Positions 10,801 through 21,100 are shown, numbered from the stretch's first letter. The stretch: DNA of 64,000 nucleotides from Arsenicibacter sp965247375 (GCA_965247375.1 CBDFHU010000009.1:61790-125789); one strand, 5' to 3'. A program made the numbers and translations. Notes: a model not told the origin generated them from the letters alone.

Positions 10801-11433
10801 CACGGCCTCTGACAGCACTTCAACGTTTTCGGAAAGCGTTACCTCCATGACATTTTTCTGATCGACCAGCACCTCTTCCGTCAGGAAACCAACGGACGAA
10901 AACACCAATACATCATCCGGATTCACGATATCAAGCTTGTAGGCACCCGACGCATCGGTCGTTGTGCCCAGACTGGTATCCTTGATCCGGACAGCCACCC
11001 CCGGAATACCGATGCCATCCTGCCGGGCTACCACCCGGCCAGTCACCTTAAACCGTTGATCACCAATTGCATGCACGGCCACCTCGCTTACCTTCTTACG
11101 GATAATGATGTTTTTGTTTACGGCTTTAAACTCCAGCGTTGTCTGCCGGGAAATCAACAGCAGCACATCCCGCAGATTCCGGCCGTTTTCAATCCGGATC
11201 AATTTATTCAGCTCCGGCTTCAGATTATCTTCGAACAAAAAAACGTATCCCGACTGCTTTGTAATTTTATTGATCACATCCAGCACCCGTCCCTCTTCAT
11301 GCGTCAGCGTCAGCTTTACCTTTTCAAGATCTGATTCCACCGGCCGTATCATTGCCCGTGTATATCCGGGGATAAGGGCCGTAACAGCCAGTATCCAGAC
11401 ATAAAGGACATATCGACACGCTCGGTTGGTCAT
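7840..11433 (-). CDS. SusC-type TonB-dependent transporter with N-terminal STN signalling domain (pair 2)
   Basis: 1197 residues. After the signal peptide comes an STN (secretin/TonB N-terminal) domain at about residues 38-115, including the QSGYVFLFEDNL and LEFKAVNKNIIIRKK blocks. A carboxypeptidase-D-regulatory-like domain (about 128-210), plug (about 230-350) and SusC barrel follow. In FecA-type systems the STN domain contacts a FecR anti-sigma factor in the periplasm and signals ligand uptake to an ECF sigma factor. The only FecR in the window sits two operons upstream, next to pair 3, whose SusC has no STN domain. Motifs such as SLLKARASWAQVGNDAAPY and NIMLWTAAGIGIDPE are canonical. Confidence 0.94.
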   Translation of the reverse strand: MTNRACRYVLYVWILAVTALIPGYTRAMIRPVESDLEKVKLTLTHEEGRVLDVINKITKQSGYVFLFEDNLKPELNKLIRIENGRNLRDVLLLISRQTTLEFKAVNKNIIIRKKVSEVAVHAIGDQRFKVTGRVVARQDGIGIPGVAVRIKDTSLGTTTDASGAYKLDIVNPDDVLVFSSVGFLTEEVLVDQKNVMEVTLSENVEVLSEAVVTALGIQRGKRALGYQVADLKGETVTRVPQENVVNSLAGRVAGLTLNQTSGIGSSVSIIIRGAKSLTGDNQPLFVIDGVPVANTLNNLRTMGDRNNVDYGNTIADLNPEDIDQITVLKGPSAAALYGSRAGNGVILITTRKGKKGKGLGITFSTSNVFEKPYRFLDLHYKYASGDRNNRLDESSMYWGGPALDAGNLAVQWNSPAGADGQPVPTPLVSYPDNMKNFLQTGITSTNNIALSGAGDKVSYRVSYSNMINKGMIPNSNLLRNSLNSSVNYTLNRQFTLNSAFTLVRTYSDNRPVTANRGANPLEAVYMWPHVDVRQLTNYWVNGNENIQQLTPAQTADNPYFLAYGINNGFNRDRIFGNTKLDWKPSPLLTGFVRLALDQYGENRETRIPWSYSRAKKGGYYLQDLVRRELNADFLLTRHEKRGDLDISASVGGNYMTQRYLDNFMGGSQLTVPGLYRITNVPVTALSVNNTTTRKAIYSLYAMASVGYKDQVYVDLTARNDWSSTLPVHKRSYFYPSVSGSWLLNYTFRLPYYVSLLKARASWAQVGNDAAPYQLEQALGTGSWGSLVTTNVPGTLYNAQLKPEIATSAEGGIDLKLFKDRLRLEATYYQSENKNQILSVTTPNSSGYANRLINAGLLASRGWEVNLGGTPVQQKDGWQIDVDVNFSRNRTYIRALAPGVDYYQLWDDNNGGAFTYVGEEIGNLYSRGYAYVTDPKSPYYRWPILDNNGDWIPVNDRNARVKVGNFNPRFIMGGQLAIRYKRFSLNASFDWRSGGNFQSYTYRYFESDWRSARQLDQLIPGGLYTADQLVALLKSDPAKYIIPQNGNFPRIGGHTKETGGMPMDSDGDGIPEYDGAFAPGVIQNPDGTYRENLGGPGTKVYPITDTYPWGYNQQITFDASFVKLREISFGIDLPQRWGFRNVNLSVYSRNIMLWTAAGIGIDPERAFLADSGKFRQGVELQNVLPWTIPVGFKLGFSL

Positions 11434-11511
11434 CGCTTTGTAACTGATGTGCGAAAATCAATAAATATGACGAACTACAGATCAAGAAACTTTTATTTTT
11501 TTGTAAACAAA

Positions 11512-11543
11512 TCTCCCACTCCCGTTTATGCAGGAGTGAGAGA
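11512..11543 (-). terminator. Probable terminator downstream of susD3
   Basis: Arms TCTCCCACTCC (11512-11522) and GGAGTGAGAGA (11533-11543) pair with one mismatch across a 10-nt loop. Read on the minus strand, the stem lies just after the susD3 stop (11570) and is followed by TTTGTTT. It probably ends the fecR-susC3-susD3 transcript and separates it from the susC2 promoter region, which is contained in 11434-11511. Confidence 0.6.
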
Positions 11544-11569
11544 TCCGGAGAAATCATCTGTATACTAAA

Positions 11570-13216
11570 CTACTGCAGCAACCAGACTTTTGACTGCTGA
11601 TCATCGGCGGCCGGACTCAGGGCACCCACGCCCAGGTCATAGGCGGTTTTGTTCTGGCCCAGCTCATTACCCGGATAGCGGTACCGCAGCGGGAAGGCAT
11701 ATCCGCTCAGACGGCCGTTATTGAAAATGTTCGGCAGTTTGGTCCGGCGCAGATCCAGATACCCTTCTGAACCAACCAGGAACAGGGAAATCCATTTCTG
11801 ATCCGCAATCTTAGCCAGCTGACCGGCTTTATCCGACGGCAGCGCAATCGCCGACTGCGCCAGATAGGCATCCACATCCGCCTGTTTCACGCCCCAGCGC
11901 AGCAGCGAGTTGGCAATTCCTTTCCGGTAGTACGTATCGGCATTGCCGGTAATCAGGCCTTTTGCGGCAGCTTCAGCCAGTATAAACTGCACCTCATCGC
12001 TGTTCATAATCATGGCTTTCAGCAGGTTATGCTTGTTTTCACGGAACAGTTTTGAAAACTTCGACACCTTGAAATTGCCCACTACCCCACCGGCAGCAGT
12101 GTTGTAATGGCCGTTCCCGTTTTTCCAGTCGCTCTGCATACCGGCCACAAAGCCTACATACACCTTGTTGGAGTCAAGCAGAATGTCCGGCGTAGCATAT
12201 GCCGCGATATCCTTACTGGTCCGGTCAATGTATTCCCAGGTCGACGAGTACGTATACCCGTTCGGATCGGTTGAGGAGAATGTTACGCCGTTTTTAGTCT
12301 TATCACTGGTCCACGGCCGTTCTACCGGTGCAAACCAAACCTGTAACCGCGGGTCTTTCAGATCAGCCAGTTTATCAACCAGCGTTTTACACGGCCGGCG
12401 GGTATCGAAGTTGTCGATGGTTCCCCAGTTCAGCGGCCCGCCGGTCCATGAGTTGTCGGCAGTTGTACCCACGTAGGCAATTGATGCGTTTTCCGTGGCT
12501 TCGGTCAGCAGGGGCTGGTTGAGCAGGGCTGTCATCCGGGCACCGGCATCCGCCAGTTTGCCCGACGCACGCATCAGCAGGCGCAGTTTCAGCGAGTTGG
12601 CAAACTTCAGCCATTTTGATTTATCCCCCGCAAACATCAGATCATAGGTATTCGAGATCGGCTCGGTACCGGCATTAATCAGCGTCGTCGCCTCGTCCAG
12701 TTCCTTGAGCAGACCGGTATAAATATCGGCCTGATGGTCGTACTTCGGATACAGAATACCCTGACGGGCTTTCAGTGCCTCTGTGTAGTATACGTCGCCG
12801 TAAAAATCGGTCATGTACGAGAACAGCAGCACGCGGAAGGCCGTAAAAATGCCCTTGTGCACTTTTGAGCCACGCTGATCGGCCAGGCCGATAGAACCGT
12901 CTACCAGTTTAAGGATATCCATCGCCGTATACATATCGTCAATCGGCGACTTGAATCCGTTGTAGAAGTTATCCCCGCTCTGGTAGTTACTTTCCATATG
13001 TTGAACGGCACCCGGCAAACGCCGGTTATCATACCCCATTTTCTGGTAAAAAATTGAGGTTTGCTTGATGATTGATGCCAGCAGATACGGATCATTTACC
13101 GATTCAACCGCATCTTTTTGTTGCAGGGCATCGAAGCTGCGGAGCTCATCCTGACTACACGACGCCAGGCCGGTGATCACAGCCGCAATTGATGCAATTT
13201 TTATCAATGATTTCAT
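11570..13216 (-). CDS. SusD/RagB-like nutrient-binding lipoprotein (pair 3)
   Basis: 548 residues with a lipoprotein signal peptide; Cys20 follows TGLASC. The family features are present but diverged from pairs 1 and 2: LPGAVQHMESNYQSGDNFYNG in place of the VQHTQKDGW block, SYMTDFYGDVYYTEALKA, and SDEVQFILAEAAAKGL near the C terminus. It lies 26 nt downstream of susC3 and is the last gene of the fecR-susC3-susD3 operon. Its divergence suggests a ligand different from the other two pairs. Ligand unknown. Confidence 0.92.
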   Translation of the reverse strand: MKSLIKIASIAAVITGLASCSQDELRSFDALQQKDAVESVNDPYLLASIIKQTSIFYQKMGYDNRRLPGAVQHMESNYQSGDNFYNGFKSPIDDMYTAMDILKLVDGSIGLADQRGSKVHKGIFTAFRVLLFSYMTDFYGDVYYTEALKARQGILYPKYDHQADIYTGLLKELDEATTLINAGTEPISNTYDLMFAGDKSKWLKFANSLKLRLLMRASGKLADAGARMTALLNQPLLTEATENASIAYVGTTADNSWTGGPLNWGTIDNFDTRRPCKTLVDKLADLKDPRLQVWFAPVERPWTSDKTKNGVTFSSTDPNGYTYSSTWEYIDRTSKDIAAYATPDILLDSNKVYVGFVAGMQSDWKNGNGHYNTAAGGVVGNFKVSKFSKLFRENKHNLLKAMIMNSDEVQFILAEAAAKGLITGNADTYYRKGIANSLLRWGVKQADVDAYLAQSAIALPSDKAGQLAKIADQKWISLFLVGSEGYLDLRRTKLPNIFNNGRLSGYAFPLRYRYPGNELGQNKTAYDLGVGALSPAADDQQSKVWLLQ

Positions 13217-13242
13217 GTCTTTTCAGTTTTAGGAAGATGCCG

Positions 13243-16200
13243 TTAAAAATCAAGAGCCAGCTTAAAGCCATACGAACGGATACTTGGCAGCGTTGCCCGC
13301 AGAATGCCCTGGTTGGTACCTACACCCGTGAACGCCGATTCAGGATCTTCGTTGCGACCTGATTTGTTCCACTGGAACAGGTTACGGCCAATCAGTGAGA
13401 AGGTTACATTGTTGAGGTTGTATCTGGTCGTTAACGCTCTCGGCACTGAATACGAAAGGGAAATTTCACGCAGCTTGAAGTTGGTGGCATCGTAGGTTCT
13501 GGTAGCCGTAAAGTTCCAGATGATATCTCCGTAACCGTTATACGGGAAGTCGTAGAACGTATTTTTCGGATTCGCCCCGTTTACGATGTAATCAGCATCG
13601 GTCGCCTGCGACGGATCGCCTTTGTAGTTCGGATTCAGGAAAACCCCTTTCACGTAACTGCCATCCTGGAAATCAGACCGTTTGGCGTCGTTATTAGCGT
13701 TGATGGCTGCATACTCGCTGGATCCTGCCGCCGGCCATACCAGACCACCGTTGGCGGCATCGCGGCCACCGACCCACCACGGGTTGTTGTCGCCCGAACC
13801 AAGGGTAGTTACCGCACGTCCGTTAGACTCGGCATACTGCTGGTTTACAGACACATACTTTCCTCCCATCCGCAGGCTACCGACAACGTTCAGCGAGAAA
13901 TTCTTGTAACGGACACCCGTGTTCAGACCCAGGATATAATCCGGGTTGAAGTTGCCCAACCGGCCCCGGTCACGCTCGTCGCTTGACTTCTGGATTTTAC
14001 CTTCGTCTGATGTCAGCAGCGGCATACCCGCATACTTACCGGTTTTCACCCGCAGAATCGGGTTCTCTTCGTAAATATTACCGATAGTCTCGCCCTGCGC
14101 GATTTTCACCTTTGTTTTTCCGTCGTAGCTGGCAAATACATAGCCGTTCGGGGCAAACTTATCTGACAGACGGGTAATGGTAGCCTTATAATGCGTAAAG
14201 CTGGCTGACACATCCCAGGCGAAATCACCCGTTTTCACCGGCGTGAAGTTCAGCCCCCATTCAAAGCCTTTGTTACGCACATCGCCGATGTTGGTCAGCA
14301 GCCCTGAGTAACCGGTCCCTTTCACCAGCGGAATGTTGTCGATCTGGTTTTTCTGATCCTTGATGAAATACGTGAAGTCGAATTTCAACCGGTTCCGGAA
14401 CATCCAGATATCCACACCGGCTTCTTTGGTCAGCGAGTGCTGGGCCTTAATGTTCGGATCAACAATCGTCGCGTTCAGGCTGACCGTGTTGATTGCTCCC
14501 CACGGGCTGGCATCGTACGTATAGGTATCAATTGACCGGCGGCGGGTCAGGCCGTTTCCGACATCAGCAAAGGCCAGACGGGTTTTCACGAGGTCAAAAA
14601 CGGCCGGTAATTTTACCGTTTCGGTGGCCACCCAACTCAGTGACGCTGACGGGTAGAAATAGCTGATTTTTTCTTCCGGCAGAATACCTTTCCAGTCGTT
14701 ACGGCCGGTCAGGTCGAGGAACAGTTTGTTGTCGTAGCCCAGGGTTGCATAGGCATAGGCGCTCATGGATTTGGTGTTCTGGAACGGTATACCGTTGACC
14801 GTCATGGTACCGGCCTTGATGTTTGCCAGCGTAAAGAGTGCCGGCGAGTTCAGGTCACCACCCGTAATTTCCATGCTGTTCAGGTTATTGAACCGGTAGT
14901 TACCACCACCCGATACACTAACCGACACTTTTCCGAACGTCTTATTATACGACAGAATCGCATCGGAGTTAGCTTCCAGCGAGCTGTTGTTACCCGATAC
15001 ATACTGGCCGTACGCATCACCCTTGGCACCCCATGACTGACGGAGTTCGTAGTTTTCTTTTACGTTTTCCATACCCGTCCGCAGCAACAGCGAGAAGTTA
15101 TCGTTCAGTTGCCAGTTCAGCTGGAGCTTGCCGAAGAAGTTGTCGCGGGTAAAGCGGTGCAGCTTTTCGTAGGTCAGCCACCACGGGTTGTTCTGCGACA
15201 CATCAATGCCGTTGTCCTTCATGATCGCACCATTCTGGCGAATACCCGCAAAGCCCGGCATCCAGTAGTCGCGCATGTCGGCCAACGGCTGGAGGTTGGT
15301 CGGAATGTTGAATAACAGGTCATTAAGTACGCTGTTTGACCCGACACTGTTTGCCTTGTTGGGTGAGTAGGTGTGGATATAACTAGTACTGACTGATACT
15401 TTCAGCTTATTCGTAATGTTATATTCGGTATTGAGCGAGATGGATTTCTGCTGGGTTTTGGTATTCGGCATTACCCCTTTATTGTCCATGTTCGACATTG
15501 ACAACCGGAAAGCACCTTTATCGTAGTTGCCGGTTACGCCGATGTTGTTTGTAAACGTACTGCCGGTTTGCAGATAGGCTTTCACACGGTCTTCATTGGC
15601 CGACACCATCGGGCCGTTGTTCCACTTTTTCAGCTTCACATCCCAGTAGTTTGATTTGAACGTACCGTCAAGACGAGGCCCCCAGGTATCCGTGTTATCA
15701 TACTGCCATTCGTAAGCGCGTTCGCCCTGGCCGTAGAGGGTTTGTTCCGGGAAGAACATGTAGGGTTTATCAGCCGTGTAGGCTGTTGAGAATGAAACAC
15801 CCAGACCTTTTTTGGCGCCTTTACCGGATTTTGTCGTGATCATAACCACCCCGTTACCACCTTCGGCGCCATAAAGGGCACCGGCGCTACCACCTTTCAG
15901 GATGGTAATATTAGCAATGTCGTTCGGGTTAAGCTGCGACAAAATGTTTCCGAAATCGACACCGTCTTTTGACGTAAATGTCTGTGTACCAACCGGCACT
16001 CCGTCAATAACGTACAGCGGCTGGCCTTTGATCGACACATCTGACCCACCCGCGCTGGTTGTCGGCATCGCCGTCGTACCACGGATGTTCACCAGTACCG
16101 ATGAGGTCGGGTCACTGCTCAGGTTCGTCAGGTTTACCCCGCTTACCTTACCGTCGAGGGCTTTCAGTACGTTCGGGTTGGCCGCTTTGACCAGGTCTTC

Positions 16201-16617
16201 TGATTTGACTTCACTGATTGAGTACGCCAGTGATTTCTTTTCGCGGCTGATGCCGAGGGCGGTCACCACAACTTCCTGTAACTGACTGGCGTCTGATGTC
16301 ATGACCACATCGACTACGCTCCGGTTACCGACCGGCACTTCTGTTTTTGTGTAGCCGACAAAGGAAAATACCAGCACCGCATTACTGCCGCTGACATCAA
16401 TCGTGAACTTGCCTTCGGCGTTGGTGCTGGTCCCGCGCTGGCTGTCTTTAATAAGCACGTTCACGCCGGGCATGGCCAGACCATCGTCCTTCGACGTGAT
16501 TTTACCCGTGATTGTGCGGACCTGTGCCATGGCGGCGGTCAGGCATCCGGCTGCTACGACCATTACCGCCATCAGCAGCGGGCGCAGTAGCCATTGAAAG
16601 GTAGATCTGTGTTTCAT
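13243..16617 (-). CDS. SusC/RagA-type TonB-linked transporter (pair 3)
   Basis: 1124 residues. A signal peptide (about 1-31, ending TAAMAQ) is followed by the carboxypeptidase-D-regulatory-like domain (GKITSKDDGLAMPGVNVLIK, about 35-110), plug (about 125-255, with YVIDGVPVG and NPNDIANITILKGGSAGALYG) and the SusC barrel. There is no STN domain. The gene lies 24 nt downstream of fecR and 26 nt upstream of susD3, forming a three-gene operon. It imports a ligand captured by its SusD partner using TonB-derived energy. The final block, NLFQWNKSGRNEDPESAF, is typical of the family. Confidence 0.94.
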   Translation of the reverse strand: MKHRSTFQWLLRPLLMAVMVVAAGCLTAAMAQVRTITGKITSKDDGLAMPGVNVLIKDSQRGTSTNAEGKFTIDVSGSNAVLVFSFVGYTKTEVPVGNRSVVDVVMTSDASQLQEVVVTALGISREKKSLAYSISEVKSEDLVKAANPNVLKALDGKVSGVNLTNLSSDPTSSVLVNIRGTTAMPTTSAGGSDVSIKGQPLYVIDGVPVGTQTFTSKDGVDFGNILSQLNPNDIANITILKGGSAGALYGAEGGNGVVMITTKSGKGAKKGLGVSFSTAYTADKPYMFFPEQTLYGQGERAYEWQYDNTDTWGPRLDGTFKSNYWDVKLKKWNNGPMVSANEDRVKAYLQTGSTFTNNIGVTGNYDKGAFRLSMSNMDNKGVMPNTKTQQKSISLNTEYNITNKLKVSVSTSYIHTYSPNKANSVGSNSVLNDLLFNIPTNLQPLADMRDYWMPGFAGIRQNGAIMKDNGIDVSQNNPWWLTYEKLHRFTRDNFFGKLQLNWQLNDNFSLLLRTGMENVKENYELRQSWGAKGDAYGQYVSGNNSSLEANSDAILSYNKTFGKVSVSVSGGGNYRFNNLNSMEITGGDLNSPALFTLANIKAGTMTVNGIPFQNTKSMSAYAYATLGYDNKLFLDLTGRNDWKGILPEEKISYFYPSASLSWVATETVKLPAVFDLVKTRLAFADVGNGLTRRRSIDTYTYDASPWGAINTVSLNATIVDPNIKAQHSLTKEAGVDIWMFRNRLKFDFTYFIKDQKNQIDNIPLVKGTGYSGLLTNIGDVRNKGFEWGLNFTPVKTGDFAWDVSASFTHYKATITRLSDKFAPNGYVFASYDGKTKVKIAQGETIGNIYEENPILRVKTGKYAGMPLLTSDEGKIQKSSDERDRGRLGNFNPDYILGLNTGVRYKNFSLNVVGSLRMGGKYVSVNQQYAESNGRAVTTLGSGDNNPWWVGGRDAANGGLVWPAAGSSEYAAINANNDAKRSDFQDGSYVKGVFLNPNYKGDPSQATDADYIVNGANPKNTFYDFPYNGYGDIIWNFTATRTYDATNFKLREISLSYSVPRALTTRYNLNNVTFSLIGRNLFQWNKSGRNEDPESAFTGVGTNQGILRATLPSIRSYGFKLALDF

Positions 16618-16641
16618 AGTTTTCAGGTAATTAGAAGGTAC

Positions 16642-17664
16642 TTATTTCCGGATCACGACAATCCGGCCTTTTATTTCATATTTAGCGCTGATCGCGAAGC
16701 AGATGGATTCCAGAGCGGATACCAGATTTTCATTAAGATGTCTGCCGGTCAGTGAGGTTTCCAGCAAGGATTTATCTTTCACCTGAATCTCAACATCATA
16801 GTATCGTTCCAGGGTTTGAACGACCGTGCTGAACGGGGTATGGTCAAACAGCAGCACACCCTCTACCCAGGCATAATCGGGCAGTACGTCCTGCCGGACA
16901 ATCCGGTACTTCTCTGTCCGTTTGTTGAAAATCAGTTTTTCATTTTGGGTTAGTACAACGGCCGGTAACGAGGTTGAATTGATTGAGACACTGACGCGTC
17001 CCGAGCGTACCGACACCGCAACGTCTTCGTCGGCATCGTACGATTTAATGTTGAATGAAGTGCCCAGAACACTTACCTTCAACTCATCAAGGCTGATCGC
17101 AAAGGGCCGTTGTTTGTCTCTGGCCACATCAAAGTAGGCTTCCCCCTGCAAACTGACCGGCCGGCTCTTTTTGTCGAAAGCGGCCGGAAATGTCATTTTG
17201 CTTTCTGCATTGAGTTTTACATAGGTTCCGTCGGCCAGCCGTAAGCTCTTCCGGCTGCCTCTCGGAACAACCTCCTCCCGGTGAGCAACCAGCGGAGTCT
17301 GTTTTCCGGAATTACTTACTTTCTGCTGCCGGGCGTGGTAGGGAATCAGATACAGAATACCCAGAAACCCGATTGCCAGCACAACGAGCGCGGCCATTCG
17401 GGTATAGCTTCCCAACGAAACCCCGAACCGGCCTTTTACCTGCGCTCCGGATGGTACCGTATCCGGTGCAGGTATTTCCGTCCGGAATAAATCAGCGGCT
17501 TCGCTTTCCTCAACGAGTGAATTAAAGTAGGCTTCCAGTACGTCCGAAAAATCGTCAAGCGCCCGCTCATTGCCCATACTCCGCAGCAGCTCGTCCAGTT
17601 CAGACGGGGTCAGCTGGTTTTCGATGAGACGATTTACGAGGTATTCGGCGCGGGACCGTAACAT
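16642..17664 (-). CDS. FecR-family transmembrane anti-sigma factor (FecR domain + DUF4974)
   Basis: 340 residues: a cytoplasmic N-terminal region (1-89), a single membrane segment at 90-108, a periplasmic FecR domain at about 130-225 (with LADGTYVKLNAESKMTFPAA and VLGTSFNIKSY), and a C-terminal DUF4974 domain (about 270-338, with FDHTPFSTVVQTLERYYDV). Proteins of this type hold an ECF sigma factor and release it when the cognate SusC/FecA transporter engages ligand. Here the expected ECF sigma gene is not upstream, where 473 nt contain no gene, nor elsewhere in the window. The sigma factor must be encoded elsewhere or has been lost. It is first in an operon with susC3 and susD3. Confidence 0.92.
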   Translation of the reverse strand: MLRSRAEYLVNRLIENQLTPSELDELLRSMGNERALDDFSDVLEAYFNSLVEESEAADLFRTEIPAPDTVPSGAQVKGRFGVSLGSYTRMAALVVLAIGFLGILYLIPYHARQQKVSNSGKQTPLVAHREEVVPRGSRKSLRLADGTYVKLNAESKMTFPAAFDKKSRPVSLQGEAYFDVARDKQRPFAISLDELKVSVLGTSFNIKSYDADEDVAVSVRSGRVSVSINSTSLPAVVLTQNEKLIFNKRTEKYRIVRQDVLPDYAWVEGVLLFDHTPFSTVVQTLERYYDVEIQVKDKSLLETSLTGRHLNENLVSALESICFAISAKYEIKGRIVVIRK

Positions 17665-18137
17665 GGTTCGATTGGTTTAAAATCTGTTAATGATACTGCA
17701 CTTGTTCAGCAAAAGACTATTTCGGTATATTTATTTTTTGTTAACAAGCCGGGACGCTGGTTTTCAGCGTCCTAAAAGGCGGCGGGTGCACGGAGCAGCG
17801 CGTTCCGGCAGCAATAACCGCCCTCCGCATCCTGTCCCGCTTACACAGTTTCTCCCCCCCTTCATAACATTTTATCGGGCATCCGGCTTGTTGTTAATAC
17901 CTTGTAGTTCTATAGGCTAAAGAAACACCATTTAGCCTGTGAGCAGGTCTGGCCGCGCTTCTGCTTCCTCATCCGGAGGATATAACATGTATGGAAACGA
18001 GAATTGTCCCGGCGATAGCAACCATCGCACCGGATACTGACTGTCGCTTTACGATGTGGCTGTTGCCGCATATTCGGTTCGTCCGAACGTACACACTTAA
18101 TCCATAAATCGTATTTCCAACTTTTTACTCAACCAGT
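17665..18137. other. Gene-free divergent intergenic region with two short palindromes
   Basis: 473 nt between fecR (minus) and the repeat adhesin (plus), so it should hold both promoters. I find no convincing coding frame; the one plus-strand frame here has no recognisable features. Two palindromes are visible: GGACGCTG/CAGCGTCC at 17752-17759/17765-17772, and AGGCTAAA/TTTAGCCT at 17914-17921/17931-17938. Either might be an operator. Promoter positions cannot be assigned with confidence. Confidence 0.5.
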
Positions 18138-21100
18138 ATGCATACAATTTTTAAGACGACAACCACGTCGCTGTGGTTGTTTGCCTGGGCATTGTGTATC
18201 ACGTGCTCCTACCAACACCAGGCGTATGCCCAATCAGCCCTTACCCTTACGCAACCGACCTATAACTGTGCTACGGGAGCGATCACCTTTAATACAACAG
18301 GTGGTAATGGTTCAGCCATTACCTATTCAGCCGCCGGCATTACCCGTGCCAGCACATCCAGTAACAGCGGAACAATTGAGGCCGGTCTGCGTGCCGATCC
18401 CAAACCAATTGTCATCACAGCAACCCAAAATGGCGTATCAACAACCTATACATTCAATATAGCCGCGGCTTGTCCGGGCAATTTTGCCGTTACCCAGCCA
18501 ACGTATAACTGTGCAACCGGTGCCATTACGTTCAACACGACCGGTGGCGATGGCTCTCCGATCACCTTTACGGCACCGGGCATCACCCGTGCCGGGGCAG
18601 GGAGTGCCAGCGGTACCGTTGAACCCGGCTTACGGGCGGATCCGAAACCAATTGTGATCACGGCCATGCAGAACGGAGCCATGACCAGCTACACGTTCGA
18701 TCTGGCAGCATTCTGCGGCAACAATCCGGCACCGGTCAATCAGGCGCCTGTTTTCAGCGGCACGCTGACGACCGTTTCCGGTATTGCCGGCGTACCGTTC
18801 AGCTACACGCTGCCAACCGGCTCGTTTACTGATCCGGACGCCGGGCAGACGCTGACCTATACCGCCGTGGGATTGCCTGCCGGCCTGAGCATTAATTCCG
18901 GCACAGGAGCCATCACCGGCACCACATCCTCAACCGGAGCGAACTCAATCACCATCCGGGCAACTGATCCAGGCGGATTGTCGGCCTCATCAACGGTTGG
19001 CATTACGTTCAACACGAACCTGACGCCGGTCTTTAGTGGCACCCTAACGTCTGTCACGGCTATCGCCGGTGCGCCGTTCAGCTATACCCTGCCCACCGGC
19101 TCGTTCACCGATCCGAACACCGGCCAAACCCTGACCTATACCGCCACCGGCCTGCCAACCGGCCTGAGCATCAACAGCGGTTCGGGCGCCCTGACCGGCA
19201 CAGCCTCAACCACCGGCTCTAATTCAGTTGTCTTTACGGCAACGGACACCGGCGGGCTCTCGGCCAGTTCAACCCTGGGCATTACGGTCGTACCGAATGT
19301 AGCGCCGGTCTTCAGCGGCTCGCTGGCTTCGGTTTCGGCTACCGTCGGCACACCACTCAATTACACGCTGCCAACCGGCACATTTACGGATGCGAATACC
19401 GGACAGACCCTTGGTTACACAGCAACGGGACTACCGGCGGGACTCAGCATTAACAGTGGCTCGGGAGCCATCACCGGTACACCATCTGCCACCGGCACCA
19501 GCTCGGTTACGCTGACGGCGCGGGATACGGGTGGCTTGTCAACAAGCGGCGTGGTAGCGATCAATGTCGCACCAAATCAGGCACCGGTCTTCAGCGGTTC
19601 GGCTTTGTCGGCCACCGGTCTGGTTGGCTCAATGTTCAGCTATACCCTGCCAGCAGGTGCATTCACGGATCCGAATCCGGGACAGACGCTCACCTATGCC
19701 GCTACCGGTTTACCGGCGGGCTACAGCATCAACAGCGGTTCGGGAGCGATCACAGGTATGCCGTCTACGTCGGGCGTTACGTCGGTAACGATTACGGCTA
19801 CTGATCCGGCCATGGCAATGACCGGCGGTGTCCTGAGCATCAGCATCGGCGCGGCACCAACACCGGTATTCAGCGGTTCGCTGGCCTCGGCCACCGGCAC
19901 CGTCGGACAGGCGTTCAGCTATACCCTGCCGACCGGCACCTTTACAACAGGCGGCGGTCAGTCACTGTCGTATGCCGCCACGGGTCTCCCGGCTGGTCTG
20001 ACACTCAACACCACGACCGGTACTATTTCGGGCACACCAACCACGGCGGGCAGCAGTACCGTTACCCTGCGGGCGACCAACACGGGGGCCCAATCGGCCA
20101 GCGGTACCGTGGGTATTACGATCAGCCCGATGCCGTCGCCAACCTTTACCGGTACGCTGGTTTCAGCAACGGGAACAGTCGGACAGGCATTCAGCTATAC
20201 CCTGCCAACCGGCTCATTCACCGATCCGTCCGGACAAACACTGGCGTACGCCGCCACAGGTCTGCCGGCGGGCCTGACGATCAACACCACAACCGGTGCG
20301 ATCTCGGGTACACCGACTACGGCAGGCAGTAACACCGTTACCCTCCGCGCAACCAATACGGGTGGTATGTCGGCCAGCACGACGGTTGGCATTACGATCA
20401 GCACCTCGGCTACCAGCGGCACCGGTACAGCGCCGGTCTTCAGCGGCACACTGGCTTCGGCTACCGGCGTAGTCGGTCAGGCATTCAGCTATACCCTGCC
20501 AGCCGGTGCGGTCACGGGTGGTACCAATCAGACACTGACCTATGCGGCCACCGGCTTACCGGCGGGCCTGACGATCAACACCACAACCGGTGCGATCTCG
20601 GGTACACCGACTACGGCAGGCAGTAACACCGTTACCCTCCGCGCAACCAATACCGGCGGACAGTCGGCCAGCGCGACGGTTGGCATCACGATCAGCACCT
20701 CAGCTACCAGCGGCACCGGTACAGCGCCGGTCTTCAGCGGCACACTGGCTTCGGCTACCGGCGTAGTCGGTCAGGCGTTCAGCTATACCCTGCCATCGGG
20801 TGCATTTACGGGCGGTGCCTCGCAAACACTGACGTATACAACCGTCAATTTACCGGCCGGACTGACGATTAATACGGCCACCGGTACCATTTCGGGCACA
20901 CCGACCACGGCAGGCAGCAGCACCGTTACCCTACGGGCAACCAACGCAGCCGGGCAATCGGCCAGCGCAACGGTTGGTATTACGATCAGCGCATCGGCTA
21001 CGAGCGGAACCGGTACTGTAGGTACGGCGCCGGTCTTCAGTGGTACACTTACTTCGGCCACCGGTGTTGTCGGACGGGCATTCAGCTATACGCTGCCAAC

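Noticed and set aside
17690..17920. Possible ECF sigma or regulator upstream of fecR
   Set aside because: The frame is short, low in similarity to any sigma factor and overlaps palindromes; treated as non-coding.
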